The translations under genes were made by a program, and so were the position numbers. 64,000 nucleotides of DNA, taken from NCBI GenBank assembly GCA_040768905.1, contig JAXGMA010000001.1:1860001-1924000 (forward strand). The letters are read 5' to 3'. The stretch is from SZUA-584 sp040768905. GTDB lineage: Bacteria > Bacillota > Clostridia > Christensenellales > SZUA-584. A model generated the notes under the pieces. That model saw nothing but the letters and a program-made list of their open reading frames with translations, did no database searches and was not told the DNA's origin. This document shows positions 35,249-44,901 of the stretch, piece by piece. The first letter of the stretch is position 1. Each line of letters starts with the position of its first letter.

Positions 35249-37234
35249 ATGAACAAATCGGATAAGCTTTCCATCGATACCATCCGGATACTCGCGGCGG
35301 AAGCGGTGCAAAAAGCAAAAAGCGGACACCCCGGGCTCCCTTTAGGGGCTGCGCCGATGGCATATACGCTATGGTCGCGCCATCTTAAGCACAATCCCAA
35401 AAACCCCGGATGGCCGGACAGGGACAGATTTGTCTTGTCCGCCGGGCATGGTTCCATGCTGCTCTATGCCATGCTCCATATTTTCGGCTATGATGTGGGC
35501 ATGGATGAGATTATCAACTTCCGTCAGTATGGTTCCAAGACGGCCGGGCATCCCGAACACGGTCATCTTCCCGGCATCGAGACCACCACCGGCCCTTTGG
35601 GCCAGGGCGTTGCCAATGCCGTGGGCATGGCCATGGCGGAAGCGCACCTTGCCGCCGTTTTCAACAAGGATGATTACAATATCGTCGACCACTATACCTA
35701 TGCGCTCGCGGGCGACGGCTGTATGATGGAAGGCGTGGCGTCCGAAGCGTGTTCTCTTGCGGGCACATTGAAGCTTTCAAAGCTCATTCTTTTATACGAC
35801 AGAAACAAGATCACCATAGAAGGCGAAACCGATTTTGCCTTTGATGAAGATGTGGCCAAACGCTTTGAGGCATACGGCTGGCAGGTTCTTGTTGTCGAAA
35901 ACGGCAATGAAGACTTGCAAAGCATTTCTGATGCCATACTGGCTGCAAAAGCAGACACGACAAAACCTTCCATCATCATCGTCAACACGGCCATTGGGTA
36001 CGGCTGCCCGCCCGTCCAGGGATGTGCGTCCTGCCACGGTGCGCCGCTGGGTGAAGAAAACGTGGATATATTAAAACAAACGCTCGGCTGGCCCTATCCT
36101 GACAAGAGTTTTTATATACCCGATGATGTCCGCTCCAACGCCGCTGCGCGCCAGAAAGGCTATGATGCCGCAGAAGCAAAATGGCAGGCGCTTTTTGACG
36201 CTTACTGCAAAGCATACCCCAATATGGCTGCGCTGTGGAGCAGATACCATTCTCCGGTCGGTGCAGATGTACTGGAAGACAAAACGCTTTTTGAATTTGA
36301 TAAACCGCTTGCCACACGCCAGGCCTCAGGCATCACGCTCAACCGGCTTGCTGAAAAGCTGCCGGGGCTGTTTGGCGGCAGCGCCGACCTTGCGCCTTCG
36401 AACAATTCTGTGCTCAAGTCAAAGCCCTATTTCGCGCCTGACTGCCGCAGCGGGCAAAACATACATTTTGGCGTGCGCGAGTTTGCGATGGCTGCTATAG
36501 CCAACGGCCTCGCACTGCACGGCGGGCTTCTGCCGTATGTGGCCACGTTTTTTGTGTTCACCGATTATTTAAAGAATGCCGTGCGTATGTCCGCGCTGAT
36601 GGGGCTGCCGGTGATCTACATCATGACGCATGACAGCATCGGTGTGGGTGAAGACGGCCCGACGCACCAGCCTGTCGAACAGCTCGCCTGCATGCGCGCC
36701 ACACCCAATCTTTATATGTGGCGCCCGGCCGATTCCAAGGAGACGGCCGCGGCATATATTCATGCGCTCAAGGCCAAAGGCCCATCCGTGCTCGCCCTCT
36801 CCCGCCAGACGCTGCCGCTTTTCGACGAAACAGGCCCTGCCGCTTTGAAGGGCGGCTATGTGTTGAAAGATTTCGGCAATGATCCGTCAGTGTTGCTTTT
36901 GGGGACTGGCAGCGAGGTCGCGCTGTGCATGGAAGCTGCGCAGCAACTCTCTGAACAGGGCATCGCTGCACGCGTCGTCTCCATGCCGTGTATGGAAGTG
37001 TTTGAACAGCAAAGCGAAGAGTACAAACAAAGCGTTCTGCCGGATGCCATGGATAATCGCGTCATCGTGGAAGCCGGCGCATCTTTCGGATGGCACAAAT
37101 ACGCAGGCGCAAAAGGCGCCATCATCGCGCTTGACCGCTTCGGCGCTTCAGGCCCCGCGCCCAGGCTTTTTGAGGCCTTCGGCTTCACTGCGCAAAACGT
37201 GGCGCAAAAGGCGGCTGAGCTGCTTTCGAGATAG
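35249..37234 (+). CDS. tkt: Transketolase
   Basis: A 661-residue thiamine diphosphate enzyme of the pentose phosphate pathway. The ThDP/Mg motif is [18 protein letters not shown] (near 150-167), followed by the [10 protein letters not shown] segment; the pyrimidine and C-terminal domains are complete ([29 protein letters not shown]). Two ATGs three bases apart are possible; the second (35249) has better spacing from AAGGAGG. A terminator follows. Confidence 0.96.
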   Translation: MNKSDKLSIDTIRILAAEAVQKAKSGHPGLPLGAAPMAYTLWSRHLKHNPKNPGWPDRDRFVLSAGHGSMLLYAMLHIFGYDVGMDEIINFRQYGSKTAGHPEHGHLPGIETTTGPLGQGVANAVGMAMAEAHLAAVFNKDDYNIVDHYTYALAGDGCMMEGVASEACSLAGTLKLSKLILLYDRNKITIEGETDFAFDEDVAKRFEAYGWQVLVVENGNEDLQSISDAILAAKADTTKPSIIIVNTAIGYGCPPVQGCASCHGAPLGEENVDILKQTLGWPYPDKSFYIPDDVRSNAAARQKGYDAAEAKWQALFDAYCKAYPNMAALWSRYHSPVGADVLEDKTLFEFDKPLATRQASGITLNRLAEKLPGLFGGSADLAPSNNSVLKSKPYFAPDCRSGQNIHFGVREFAMAAIANGLALHGGLLPYVATFFVFTDYLKNAVRMSALMGLPVIYIMTHDSIGVGEDGPTHQPVEQLACMRATPNLYMWRPADSKETAAAYIHALKAKGPSVLALSRQTLPLFDETGPAALKGGYVLKDFGNDPSVLLLGTGSEVALCMEAAQQLSEQGIAARVVSMPCMEVFEQQSEEYKQSVLPDAMDNRVIVEAGASFGWHKYAGAKGAIIALDRFGASGPAPRLFEAFGFTAQNVAQKAAELLSR

Positions 37235-37254
37235 ACTATGTTTTTTAGCATGTC

Positions 37255-37286
37255 AAAAAGGCTGCCTTTAGTAAGGCGGCTTTTTT
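37255..37286. terminator. Bidirectional terminator after tkt
   Basis: AAAAAGGCTGCCTT pairs with AAGGCGGCTTTTTT around a TAGT loop; T runs occur on both strands. Confidence 0.85.
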
Positions 37287-37378
37287 GCACTGGGCTAGTC
37301 ACAAAAAGCCGTTTCCAAAGCAAAAATCCGTACTGCTTCAGCACCTTTTATGACGCCGGATATATTTAAAAAATCATA

Positions 37379-37407
37379 TTGGCATTAATAAATACTTATG
37401 GTATAAT
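37379..37407 (+). promoter_or_regulatory. Promoter of the tRNA-Thr/tRNA-Pro transcript
   Basis: TTGGCA (37379-37384), 17-base spacer and TATAAT (37402-37407), 35 bases before the first tRNA. Confidence 0.85.
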
Positions 37408-37442
37408 CACATACTGTCGGCGGCAAAGTGCCGCTGCGAAAT

Positions 37443-37518
37443 GCCAATGTAGCTCAGCCGGCAGAGCGGCTCATTCGTAATGAGCAGGTCAGCGGTTCGA
37501 TCCCGCTCATTGGCTCCA
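37443..37518 (+). tRNA. tRNA-Thr (anticodon CGU)
   Basis: A 76-base cloverleaf: acceptor GCCAATG pairs with CATTGGC, the anticodon stem GCTCA/TGAGC holds loop TTCGTAA, the T arm has GGTTCGATCCC, and CCA is encoded. Confidence 0.95.
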
Positions 37519-37523
37519 TTTTT

Positions 37524-37600
<77 letters not shown>

Positions 37601-37998
37601 CGTCGCAATGGATTACGCTTCGTTCGCTTATCGGACGGAGCGTTTCTCATTTCCGTCCGATAAGCTCACTTGCTTTGTCATTGCTCCTTTTCCCCGTAAA
37701 GCTGCGCTTTGCGGGGGCCCCATTGTTAAACAACGGCTAAACATATATCGATTTTCTTTGCCGTGCACTCAAGTAGCAATATGATACCCTTGGCACACGC
37801 AATTGCGATACTCTGCAATGTGGCAACTACTCTGCCTGAATCATCTATTCAAGGGCAAAAAACGTTTACACAGTTTAAAGTGGTTTTTTGGCAGGTTTAT
37901 TGTTATTATTTGTCGAACTGATTAAAAACTACAAAGCTTTCAAAGAATCTTATAATAATGCCGATTAATGTTGTTAACTTGAAAGAACGGAGAGATCA
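37601..37998. other. Non-coding stretch after the tRNA pair with two hairpins
   Basis: It holds a perfect 14-base-pair hairpin (37626-37639 with 37652-37665, 12-base loop) and an 11-base-pair hairpin (37692-37702 with 37706-37716, one G-T pair). Neither has a T run. Composition falls to AT-rich after about 37740. No gene is seen. Confidence 0.6.
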
Positions 37999-38850
37999 TT
38001 GAAGAAAAAATATCCTCAATTAAAAAAATATATAATAAATTTCTCATTGGGTTTGATGATAGGAGTTGTTTCAGCTGTATTATTTTCTGTATTTTCAAAT
38101 AGCTATAATTCACATCAGCAGCATATTGAAAAGAGAAACTTAATTACTACATTAGCAATTGGAATTAATAGAGAATACATAGAAGAATCTATTGGGAAAC
38201 CATACATAAAATGCGACAATTCACAAACTGGTTTTACTGATTATATTTATAAAATTGACGGTGCCTTACTAAGAATAATATATTATAAAGACATTACAAA
38301 AGCGATTTTTCTGACAATTGCCGATTCTGCATATATAGGAAAATATGATAATGATGAAATGACGTTTCTTTACAAAAATGAGAGTTTAGGCACATTTGCT
38401 TTTAATGATATTAGAGAATATGAAAACGAAGGGAATTACGCGCAGTATACAAATGGGGCAGGCTTATCGTTCTATCTTGAACCATACTGGACACGGCCAA
38501 CGGGAAGATATCACTATTATATATTGGCGATTTTTCCATATGGAATCTTTATTCCACCTGATAGCATTGACAATTCGAAAGTTGATGCATCTCATTACAG
38601 TATAGAGTTTGAATATATGGGGAATTTTTATCCAAACACTTATGGTATAGTTGATATGGAATATTTAATTGATGTATCATCAATGGTGACTGATACGTAT
38701 GCTTTTGATTATCTGACAATGAGAACCTTTGATGATGCAATGGATATCTATTCCCTATTTAAGGCAATTGATAATATCGATATTGATAACATTCCAGATT
38801 CAAATTGGTTTAGAGATGAGCTAATAAAGCATAAAGGATATTACAAATGA
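37999..38850 (+). CDS. AT-rich orphan membrane-anchored protein
   Basis: A 283-residue protein with one N-terminal transmembrane helix (about 12-31) and a long external or soluble domain rich in Tyr, Ile and Asn. The segment IGINREYIEESIGKPYIKC may mark a small domain shared with ETEC_3214-like proteins, but I am not sure. TTG start with GGAGAG upstream. Base composition is much more AT-rich than its neighbours and it lies behind a tRNA pair, so it is probably acquired by transfer. Confidence 0.7.
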   Translation: MKKKYPQLKKYIINFSLGLMIGVVSAVLFSVFSNSYNSHQQHIEKRNLITTLAIGINREYIEESIGKPYIKCDNSQTGFTDYIYKIDGALLRIIYYKDITKAIFLTIADSAYIGKYDNDEMTFLYKNESLGTFAFNDIREYENEGNYAQYTNGAGLSFYLEPYWTRPTGRYHYYILAIFPYGIFIPPDSIDNSKVDASHYSIEFEYMGNFYPNTYGIVDMEYLIDVSSMVTDTYAFDYLTMRTFDDAMDIYSLFKAIDNIDIDNIPDSNWFRDELIKHKGYYK

Positions 38851-39204
38851 CTTTTTAACTCTCTACATTGAGCTTGGAATTTATTAATTATTCTTTAACT
38901 ATGTTTGCAATCCATACAAAAAAAGAGGAAAAATACCTGGTTGCATTTCAAGTTAATGTGCTTCTTATGCATTGATATTTTTCGTTCTTTTTGACCAGAT
39001 TAGCGCTAACCACATGCCGTCTCTCCTCAACACGCCGTTTAACCGTGTTTTTCCCGCTTAATCTTTGGCTTTGTGCATATAACGCCATTTTATTTCAAAA
39101 AAACAGGAAAATACGGCCGTGAGTATTTGACTTTTTGGCATGGTATAATATAATAACCAAATACATGACGCGAACAAATCGCTTTGGGAGGATGCATCAG
39201 CGCA
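38851..39204. other. Intergenic region before trkA
   Basis: About 350 bases without a gene. Apart from the trkA promoter near its right end, I see nothing definable. Confidence 0.5.
39127..39154 (+). promoter_or_regulatory. Sigma-A promoter of trkA-trkH
   Basis: TTGACT (39127-39132), a 16-base spacer and TATAAT (39149-39154); an overlapping TATAAT lies five bases upstream. About 50 bases separate it from the start codon. Confidence 0.7.
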
Positions 39205-40563
39205 ATGAAGATCATCATTGTCGGAGACGGGAAGGTCGGCTTTACCCTTTCTGAACATCTGTCACGCGAAGGCCATGATATCACCATTATCGACAGCAGG
39301 GATGATGTTCTTCAAAAAACCATTGAATCGCTCGATGTCATCACCATACGGGGCAACGGGGCAAGCATCAAGGTGCTCAATAAAGCGCAGGCAAAGAATG
39401 CAGACCTTTTGATAGCCGCAACGTCGTCTGATGAAGTCAACATGATATGCTGCCTGATGGGGAAGAAAATCGGCGTCAAAAAAACGATCGCGAGGATCAG
39501 AAACCCAGAGTACAGCGAACAGCTTGCGCTGATGAAAGATGAAATGGCGCTGAGCATGATCGTCAACCCCGAGCTTGCCACGGCCATGGACATCTCTCAC
39601 CTTATCAGCTTTCCCTCAGCGATCAATATCGGTATTTTTGCCGACGACCGGGTCTACCTCATTGAATTCAAGGTGGATGATTACAGCCCGATTGCCGGCA
39701 TGTCAATTTCCGCCATACAGGAAAAATACAAATCAGATATTTTGATTTGTGCCGTATACAGGGAGGCGCAGATCTACATCCCTAATGGCGATTTTGTCAT
39801 CAAAGAAGGCGATCACATACATGTCGCAGGCGACTATGAAAGCATAGGCGCATACCTTAAAGCCTTGGGGCACCATGAAAAAAAAGCCAAATTAGTCATC
39901 ATAGTGGGCGGCGGGTTGATCACCTATTATCTGAGCAATATCCTCACAGATTACGGCATCGAAGTCAAGATCATCGAAAAGAACAAAAGCAAGTGCGAAG
40001 ATCTTTGCGAGTATACCTCTCAGGCTTTGATCATATATGGTGACGGCACGGAAAAGCAGCTTTTAGATGCCGAGGGTATCAGCAATGCCGACGCGTTTGT
40101 GGCTCTGACGGATATCGATGAGGAAAACCTCATCATGTCGATGTATGCCGCATACAAACACGTGCCCAAGGTGATCACCAAGATCAACAGGCTTGAGTAT
40201 ACTGACGTTATAAGAAAAGCCGGCATAGACCGTGTGATCAGCCCGAAATACATCGCGGCCAATCACATCGTCAGGTATGTCAGGGGCATGCAGAACACAA
40301 AAGGCAGCCAAATCAAAACGCTTTACCGCATCATGGGCAAGTCTGCCGAAGTGGTCGAATTCGAGGCCACTGCGTCCACAGAATACCTGGGCGTTCCGCT
40401 CATGCAAATGCAGCTGAAAAAGAACATACTGATCACAACGATCGTCCGAAAAGACAGCGTCATTATTCCTAAAGGAAAAGATTACTTTCTTGAAGGCGAT
40501 ACCGTGATCGTTGTGACCACCATGAAACAGCTTGAAGACTTAAACGAAATTTTTGCAAAATAA
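39205..40563 (+). CDS. trkA: Trk potassium uptake regulatory protein TrkA
   Basis: A 452-residue cytoplasmic gating subunit. It has two NAD-binding RCK-N domains (MKIIIVGDGKVGFTLSEHL at 1-19 and VIIVGGGLITYYLSNIL near 232) each followed by an RCK-C domain. It controls the TrkH channel encoded 12 bases downstream. ATG at 39205 gives a product that begins like family members; the GGGAGGA site is about 12 bases away, slightly long. Confidence 0.93.
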   Translation: MKIIIVGDGKVGFTLSEHLSREGHDITIIDSRDDVLQKTIESLDVITIRGNGASIKVLNKAQAKNADLLIAATSSDEVNMICCLMGKKIGVKKTIARIRNPEYSEQLALMKDEMALSMIVNPELATAMDISHLISFPSAINIGIFADDRVYLIEFKVDDYSPIAGMSISAIQEKYKSDILICAVYREAQIYIPNGDFVIKEGDHIHVAGDYESIGAYLKALGHHEKKAKLVIIVGGGLITYYLSNILTDYGIEVKIIEKNKSKCEDLCEYTSQALIIYGDGTEKQLLDAEGISNADAFVALTDIDEENLIMSMYAAYKHVPKVITKINRLEYTDVIRKAGIDRVISPKYIAANHIVRYVRGMQNTKGSQIKTLYRIMGKSAEVVEFEATASTEYLGVPLMQMQLKKNILITTIVRKDSVIIPKGKDYFLEGDTVIVVTTMKQLEDLNEIFAK

Positions 40564-40575
40564 AGGACACTTTAT

Positions 40576-42030
40576 ATGAATTTCGGCATGATCAAAAATA
40601 TATGCGGACAAGTCATCAGATTCGAGGCTGTTTTCATGGCTGTTTCACTGATTATTTCGATCATTTACAAAGAATACAGCTCAACGATCGTTTTTAGCGG
40701 CATCATATTGGTGATGCTGGCTTTGAGTTTTGTTTTGACTTTCAAAAAAACCGAAAGAACATCTTTTTATGCAAAAGAAGGCGTTGTGACCGTTTCTATG
40801 TCCTGGGTCATCATTTCTTTCTTCGGTGCGCTGCCATTTTTTATTAGCGGCAGTATCCCCTCTTTCATCGACAGTATATTTGAATCTGTGTCCGGTTTCA
40901 CCACAACGGGCGCAAGCATCTTTTCTAATATTGAGACTTTAGACAAAAGCATGCTGTTTTGGCGCAGCTTCACACATTGGATTGGCGGCATGGGCGTTTT
41001 GATGTTTGTGATGGCCATCCTGCCCATGTCAGGCGCCGACCCGCTGCATCTTATGAGAGCCGAAAGCCCAGGGCCGACGACAGAAAAACTTGTGCCCAAA
41101 GCACGGCATACAGCTAAAATACTCTATAAGATTTACATCGGGATTTCGCTGCTGGAAATCATCTTTTTGCTTTTCGGCGGAATGCCGCTTTTTGACAGCG
41201 TCGTCCATACCTTCGGGACAGCCGGAACCGGTGGTTTTTCCATCAAGAATGCATCTATCGGCGCATACAACAGCGTCTACATCGAAGCTGTCATCACTGT
41301 ATTCATGATACTGTTCGGGATCAACTTCAGCGCTTTTTTCCTCCTTCTCTCCAAAAAGTTCAAAAGCTTTTTCGCGCATGAAGAGCTGCGCATCTATGTG
41401 TGCATTTTGATTGTTTCAATGGCCGCTATCGCGCTCAATACTCTAGGTTCCGTCTATCAGAATATCGGAGAGAGTTTTCGTTATTCGTCTTTTCAGGTCG
41501 CGTCTATGATGACGACCACGGGCTACGCCACCGCGGATTTTGACCAATGGCCGACTTTCAGTAAGTTCATACTGCTTTTCCTGATGTTTACCGGCGCATG
41601 CGCAGGCTCAACCGGCGGAGGTATCAAAGTATCGCGTTTTATCATCATGTTCAAAACTTTAAAACGCGAAGCCTTCAAAATTCTTCATCCTCAGGCTGTG
41701 CAGCTTATCAAGCTTGACAAAATTCCGGTTCAGGAAAATGTGATCGGCGGAACAGGGATCTTTATGGTGGTGTTTTTCGGAATTACGGCTTTTTCCATCG
41801 CGCTGATATCTTTAAACGGTTTTGATATGAAAACCTCAGCCACTGCTGTTATCGCATGCATCAATAATATCGGCCCCGGTCTGGGCGTTGTTTCAGCTGT
41901 GGGCAATTATGAAACATTTTCGCCTTTCAGTAAAATTGTGTTGATGCTCAATATGCTGATAGGCCGACTTGAAATCTACCCCGTGCTTTTACTGCTGTCT
42001 CCCGCTGTCTGGCGCAAAAAAAGGATTTGA
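40576..42030 (+). CDS. trkH: Trk potassium channel subunit TrkH
   Basis: A 484-residue membrane protein with four helix-pore-helix repeats; selectivity segments include SVSGFTTTGASIF, FGTAGTGGFSI, MTTTGYATADF and NNIGPGLGVV. With TrkA it takes up potassium. ATG has AGGACAC upstream. The operon has no clear terminator before the convergent gene. Confidence 0.95.
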   Translation: MNFGMIKNICGQVIRFEAVFMAVSLIISIIYKEYSSTIVFSGIILVMLALSFVLTFKKTERTSFYAKEGVVTVSMSWVIISFFGALPFFISGSIPSFIDSIFESVSGFTTTGASIFSNIETLDKSMLFWRSFTHWIGGMGVLMFVMAILPMSGADPLHLMRAESPGPTTEKLVPKARHTAKILYKIYIGISLLEIIFLLFGGMPLFDSVVHTFGTAGTGGFSIKNASIGAYNSVYIEAVITVFMILFGINFSAFFLLLSKKFKSFFAHEELRIYVCILIVSMAAIALNTLGSVYQNIGESFRYSSFQVASMMTTTGYATADFDQWPTFSKFILLFLMFTGACAGSTGGGIKVSRFIIMFKTLKREAFKILHPQAVQLIKLDKIPVQENVIGGTGIFMVVFFGITAFSIALISLNGFDMKTSATAVIACINNIGPGLGVVSAVGNYETFSPFSKIVLMLNMLIGRLEIYPVLLLLSPAVWRKKRI

Positions 42031-42079
42031 TGCATGCAAATTTTTATGCCCCTCCGTTGCCGGTGCTTGCGTCTTTTAT

Positions 42080-43078
42080 TTATTTGTCAAGAAGGTGCGT
42101 AAAACCAAACATCAGCGCATCGGGCACTGTGCGCTGGCCGGTCAGGGAACCGCTGTAGCGGCTGATATTTTTACCCATGAAAGACATGGTCGCCGACGCC
42201 CCGCCGTCAAGATTATAGGCCGTCTGGCAGCCGTACTGTTCCATAAGCTCTGCAAGCTCAGGGAACGTCATGCCGACGCTGTAGCCGCTTTGTCTGCCGT
42301 CCACAACGACAAGAAGAAAATGATAAGGCGCGATCATGCCGACTGCCGTGCGTGGCTTGCGCGATGACAACCGAAGCTTTGAAAGGCCGGGCTTAATCTC
42401 GCCGTCATAGATCAGCGTCGGGCCGAAGGAAAATGTGTTGCGCACACCGTCTTCGAGCAACTGCTCATAAGTGGTTTCATTTGGTTCAAAGACACGCATG
42501 GTGCCGTCAGGGTAAAACGCGAGCGTGTCGGCCTCCTGTTTATTCACATACAATGTGCCGTCACGCATGATGATGCCCTTTTTGTCGCCCTTCACACTAT
42601 CAAGATAATCGCCGTTCACCGCAACAACAGCCTGGTTATTGGCGGCGATTTTATATAAAGGAACATGATTTCTGCCTGGCTTTGCAGGATTGGAAAAGCC
42701 GGCCCGCTCCATCTCTCCTTGCTTCAAACGGATCTCCGCAGCAAAATAAGTGACGGGGCGCTTGTTTTTTGTTACGGTGTTGCGGTTGATTTCCACAAAA
42801 AGCACAGGGGAACGATACAGCCAATAGCCGTTTTCTTCATCCTGTATAACCTCTTCTTGTTCCGAAAAATAAGGGTCGGGCGTCGGCTCGGGCGTCGGCT
42901 CGGGCGTCGGTTCGGGCGTTGGGTCGGGCGTCGGCTCGGGCGTCGGCTCGGGCGTTGGCTGCGCGTAAACGGTTGGCTCGGGCGTCGGAGCAGCCTCAAA
43001 ATAATCTGCTTTCGATGTGCAGCCTGAAATCAAAATCAGCGATCCCAATATAAAAAGCAATGTTCTTCCAAGCCGCAT
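42080..43078 (-). CDS. Lipoprotein with phosphodiester glycosidase (NAGPA-like) domain
   Basis: A 332-residue secreted lipoprotein (lipobox LISGC, Cys20). A Pro-Thr-Pro-Glu repeat linker (about 32-70) spaces the catalytic domain from the membrane. The C-terminal domain has VNGDYLDS, KPRTAVGM, LLVVVDGRQSGYSVGMT and YNLDGGASATM, the NAGPA signature seen in wall- and exopolysaccharide-related glycosidases. ATG at 43078 has GGAGG seven bases upstream. The linker is encoded by imperfect 12-base repeats. Confidence 0.87.
   Translation of the reverse strand: MRLGRTLLFILGSLILISGCTSKADYFEAAPTPEPTVYAQPTPEPTPEPTPDPTPEPTPEPTPEPTPDPYFSEQEEVIQDEENGYWLYRSPVLFVEINRNTVTKNKRPVTYFAAEIRLKQGEMERAGFSNPAKPGRNHVPLYKIAANNQAVVAVNGDYLDSVKGDKKGIIMRDGTLYVNKQEADTLAFYPDGTMRVFEPNETTYEQLLEDGVRNTFSFGPTLIYDGEIKPGLSKLRLSSRKPRTAVGMIAPYHFLLVVVDGRQSGYSVGMTFPELAELMEQYGCQTAYNLDGGASATMSFMGKNISRYSGSLTGQRTVPDALMFGFTHLLDK
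42873..42989. repeat. Imperfect 12-base tandem repeat coding a PTPE linker
   Basis: About eight units near GGGCGTCGGCTC on the plus strand, coding Thr-Pro-Glu-Pro or Thr-Pro-Asp-Pro on the minus strand inside the NAGPA-like lipoprotein. A run of this kind can change in copy number by slippage. Confidence 0.8.
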
Positions 43079-43327
43079 ACAATAACCTCCGCGCATGACT
43101 CTGGCTGTAATTTTTCAACACAATATAACACAAGAATACGTTTGTCAACACCAAGTTGTGTCCTGTTGTTGTCGCTTTATGCTTGTTCGTACTTTGGCAC
43201 TTAAGTCTCATGTTTTTAAGCAACTGCTGCGCAGGTTTTAGCAAGATGCGCTCTTATCTGCACACAGTTCTTTGGACACATAAGCACCAGTCTTGAAAGG
43301 CGGCTCATAGACGCCGCTGCGAGAACA

Positions 43328-44170
43328 TCACGGAAGGATGGTGACCGGAGTTCCCTCCTTGCACGCAGCCCATAGAATGTCCATCGCCTCATCGTCCAAA
43401 GCCACGCACCCGAGAGTCCAGTCGCTGTGGGCGCCGTGGCCGTGTATCATGATCTCGCCGCCAAGCGGAGTGCTCCATGAAGGCCGCTGCATGGCGTCTA
43501 TGGCCTTTGCGATCTTGTCGTATGTCCTTTGATCGATGCGTCCGTCTTCAAGCGCGGCTTTGGCGTCATTTTTATTCGGATATGACAAACCCAAAGACAG
43601 ATAATACCTGCTGTTCTTGTTGCGCATGCATACGTAGTAGTCTCCCTCCGGCGTACGTCCGTCGCCCTCGATCTGCTTATGTCCTTCCGGAGAAAACCCG
43701 AGACCGACGGGGAATACAGCGACAAGCGCGTCGCCGTCCCAGAGCTCGAGCACGCGTTGCTCTTTTTTAACCACAATGGCTGGATCCATCAGCGCACGGG
43801 GTTTGGGCAGCTTGGTTGTCAGCGGCGTAACGCTGAGCAAATCGCTGCTTATATAACCTTCGATTTCGTCATATCTCACCTTTGTCCACTCTCCCCGGCT
43901 TTCAAGTTTTTCAAGTTTTAGCCCAAAAGGCAGTCTGCACAATACGCCCGCATCCTCATCTGCCTGCGTGCGGATAATCACATTCTCTGCGTTGACATAA
44001 CAAAAATCAAAAAGCGGCGCCTTAGTGTCTTTCGCAACCTGCTGCGGCATGTCCGGTACGCTTGCGGCCGGTGGGCTCATTGGATACGCCGGGCTTTGCG
44101 CAGGCATCTGGGCGGTACAGCCCGCTAGCACAAAGACAAGCAAAAAAGCCATGGTCTTATTGATGTTCAT
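43328..44170 (-). CDS. L,D-transpeptidase (YkuD) lipoprotein with SH3 domain
   Basis: A 280-residue exported wall enzyme: lipobox VLAGC (Cys18), Pro/Ala-rich linker, a bacterial SH3 domain (about 55-115, VNAENVIIRTQADED and GYISSDLL) and a YkuD domain. The catalytic motif is HGHGAHSDWTLGCVAL with Cys near 259. It would form 3-3 crosslinks or attach proteins to peptidoglycan. ATG has AGGGGAT upstream. Confidence 0.92.
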   Translation of the reverse strand: MNINKTMAFLLVFVLAGCTAQMPAQSPAYPMSPPAASVPDMPQQVAKDTKAPLFDFCYVNAENVIIRTQADEDAGVLCRLPFGLKLEKLESRGEWTKVRYDEIEGYISSDLLSVTPLTTKLPKPRALMDPAIVVKKEQRVLELWDGDALVAVFPVGLGFSPEGHKQIEGDGRTPEGDYYVCMRNKNSRYYLSLGLSYPNKNDAKAALEDGRIDQRTYDKIAKAIDAMQRPSWSTPLGGEIMIHGHGAHSDWTLGCVALDDEAMDILWAACKEGTPVTILP

Positions 44171-44292
44171 AGGATATCCCCTGTGTGTTTAACAAAGCAT
44201 GATAAGTATTCTATCACAGGGTCAAAAAAGAACCAAGGCAGCAAGCAGGGCTTTGACGATGACAGTGTGCGAAAAATTTACGTCCACACTTG

Positions 44293-44901
44293 TTATCTTG
44301 TATGAAGGTAATCCTTGAGCACTTCAATATCCTGTGCGTAGACGGCTTCCAGCGCTCTGTTGTAAATCACGCTGGCGGGATGATACAGCGGAAAAAGCGT
44401 GAACGCGTGCGCTCCTGCAGTGGCCAACTCCGGTCTCGCATGGCATGCGCCGATCACGGCCTGCTTGCCCAGCAGGCATTTGAGCGGCACATTTCCGAGC
44501 GTCACCACAATACGCGGCTTAATCACCTCTATTTCACGCTCAAGGAAAGGCAGCATGGCTGACACTTCGTCTCGCGCCGGCGGACGGTTGGACAGCGTTC
44601 CTTTCCTGCTTATCCTGTAAGGCCGGAATTTTATAACGTTGGTGATATAAATATCGCTGCGCCGCAAATCAAGCGCTTCAAGGAAGGCACTAAGATTCTT
44701 GCCAGCGCGCCCCACAAAAGGGCGCAACAGCTTTGTTTCTTCGGCGCCGGGGGCTTCGCCTATCAGCATCAAGCTGGCATCGCATGGCCCCTCGCCGAAA
44801 ACCATATCCGCCTCCGATTTGCCAAACGCTTTTGCCGCTGCGAGCGTTTGTGCATAAACGCGCTTAAGGTTGGCTGCTGTGTTTGCCGTATACAAGCTCA
44901 T
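44293..44901 (-). CDS. Family-4-like uracil-DNA glycosylase lacking the Fe-S cysteines
   Basis: A 202-residue protein with the UDG superfamily motifs GEAPGAEE (motif 1), FVGRAGKNL and LYHPASVIYN (motif 2). Unlike its neighbour it has none of the four cluster cysteines: the N-terminus has no CxxC, and NVIKCRPP is replaced by NVIKFRPY. An insert with RISRKGTLSNRPP follows. It overlaps the neighbouring udg by 38 bases and has its own AAGGAG site. It may be a paralog with altered substrate, or have lost activity. Confidence 0.8.
   Translation of the reverse strand: MSLYTANTAANLKRVYAQTLAAAKAFGKSEADMVFGEGPCDASLMLIGEAPGAEETKLLRPFVGRAGKNLSAFLEALDLRRSDIYITNVIKFRPYRISRKGTLSNRPPARDEVSAMLPFLEREIEVIKPRIVVTLGNVPLKCLLGKQAVIGACHARPELATAGAHAFTLFPLYHPASVIYNRALEAVYAQDIEVLKDYLHTR

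Noticed and set aside
42873..42989. Possible CRISPR array
   Set aside because: Units are 12 bases, contiguous and coding, without spacers.
42665..43027. Arginine-rich open frame antisense to the PTPE repeat
   Set aside because: Product of the 12-base repeat read backwards; the minus-strand gene has signal peptide and domain support.
43300..43317. Terminator after the L,D-transpeptidase gene
   Set aside because: Only a five-base-pair stem and a short T tract; not convincing.
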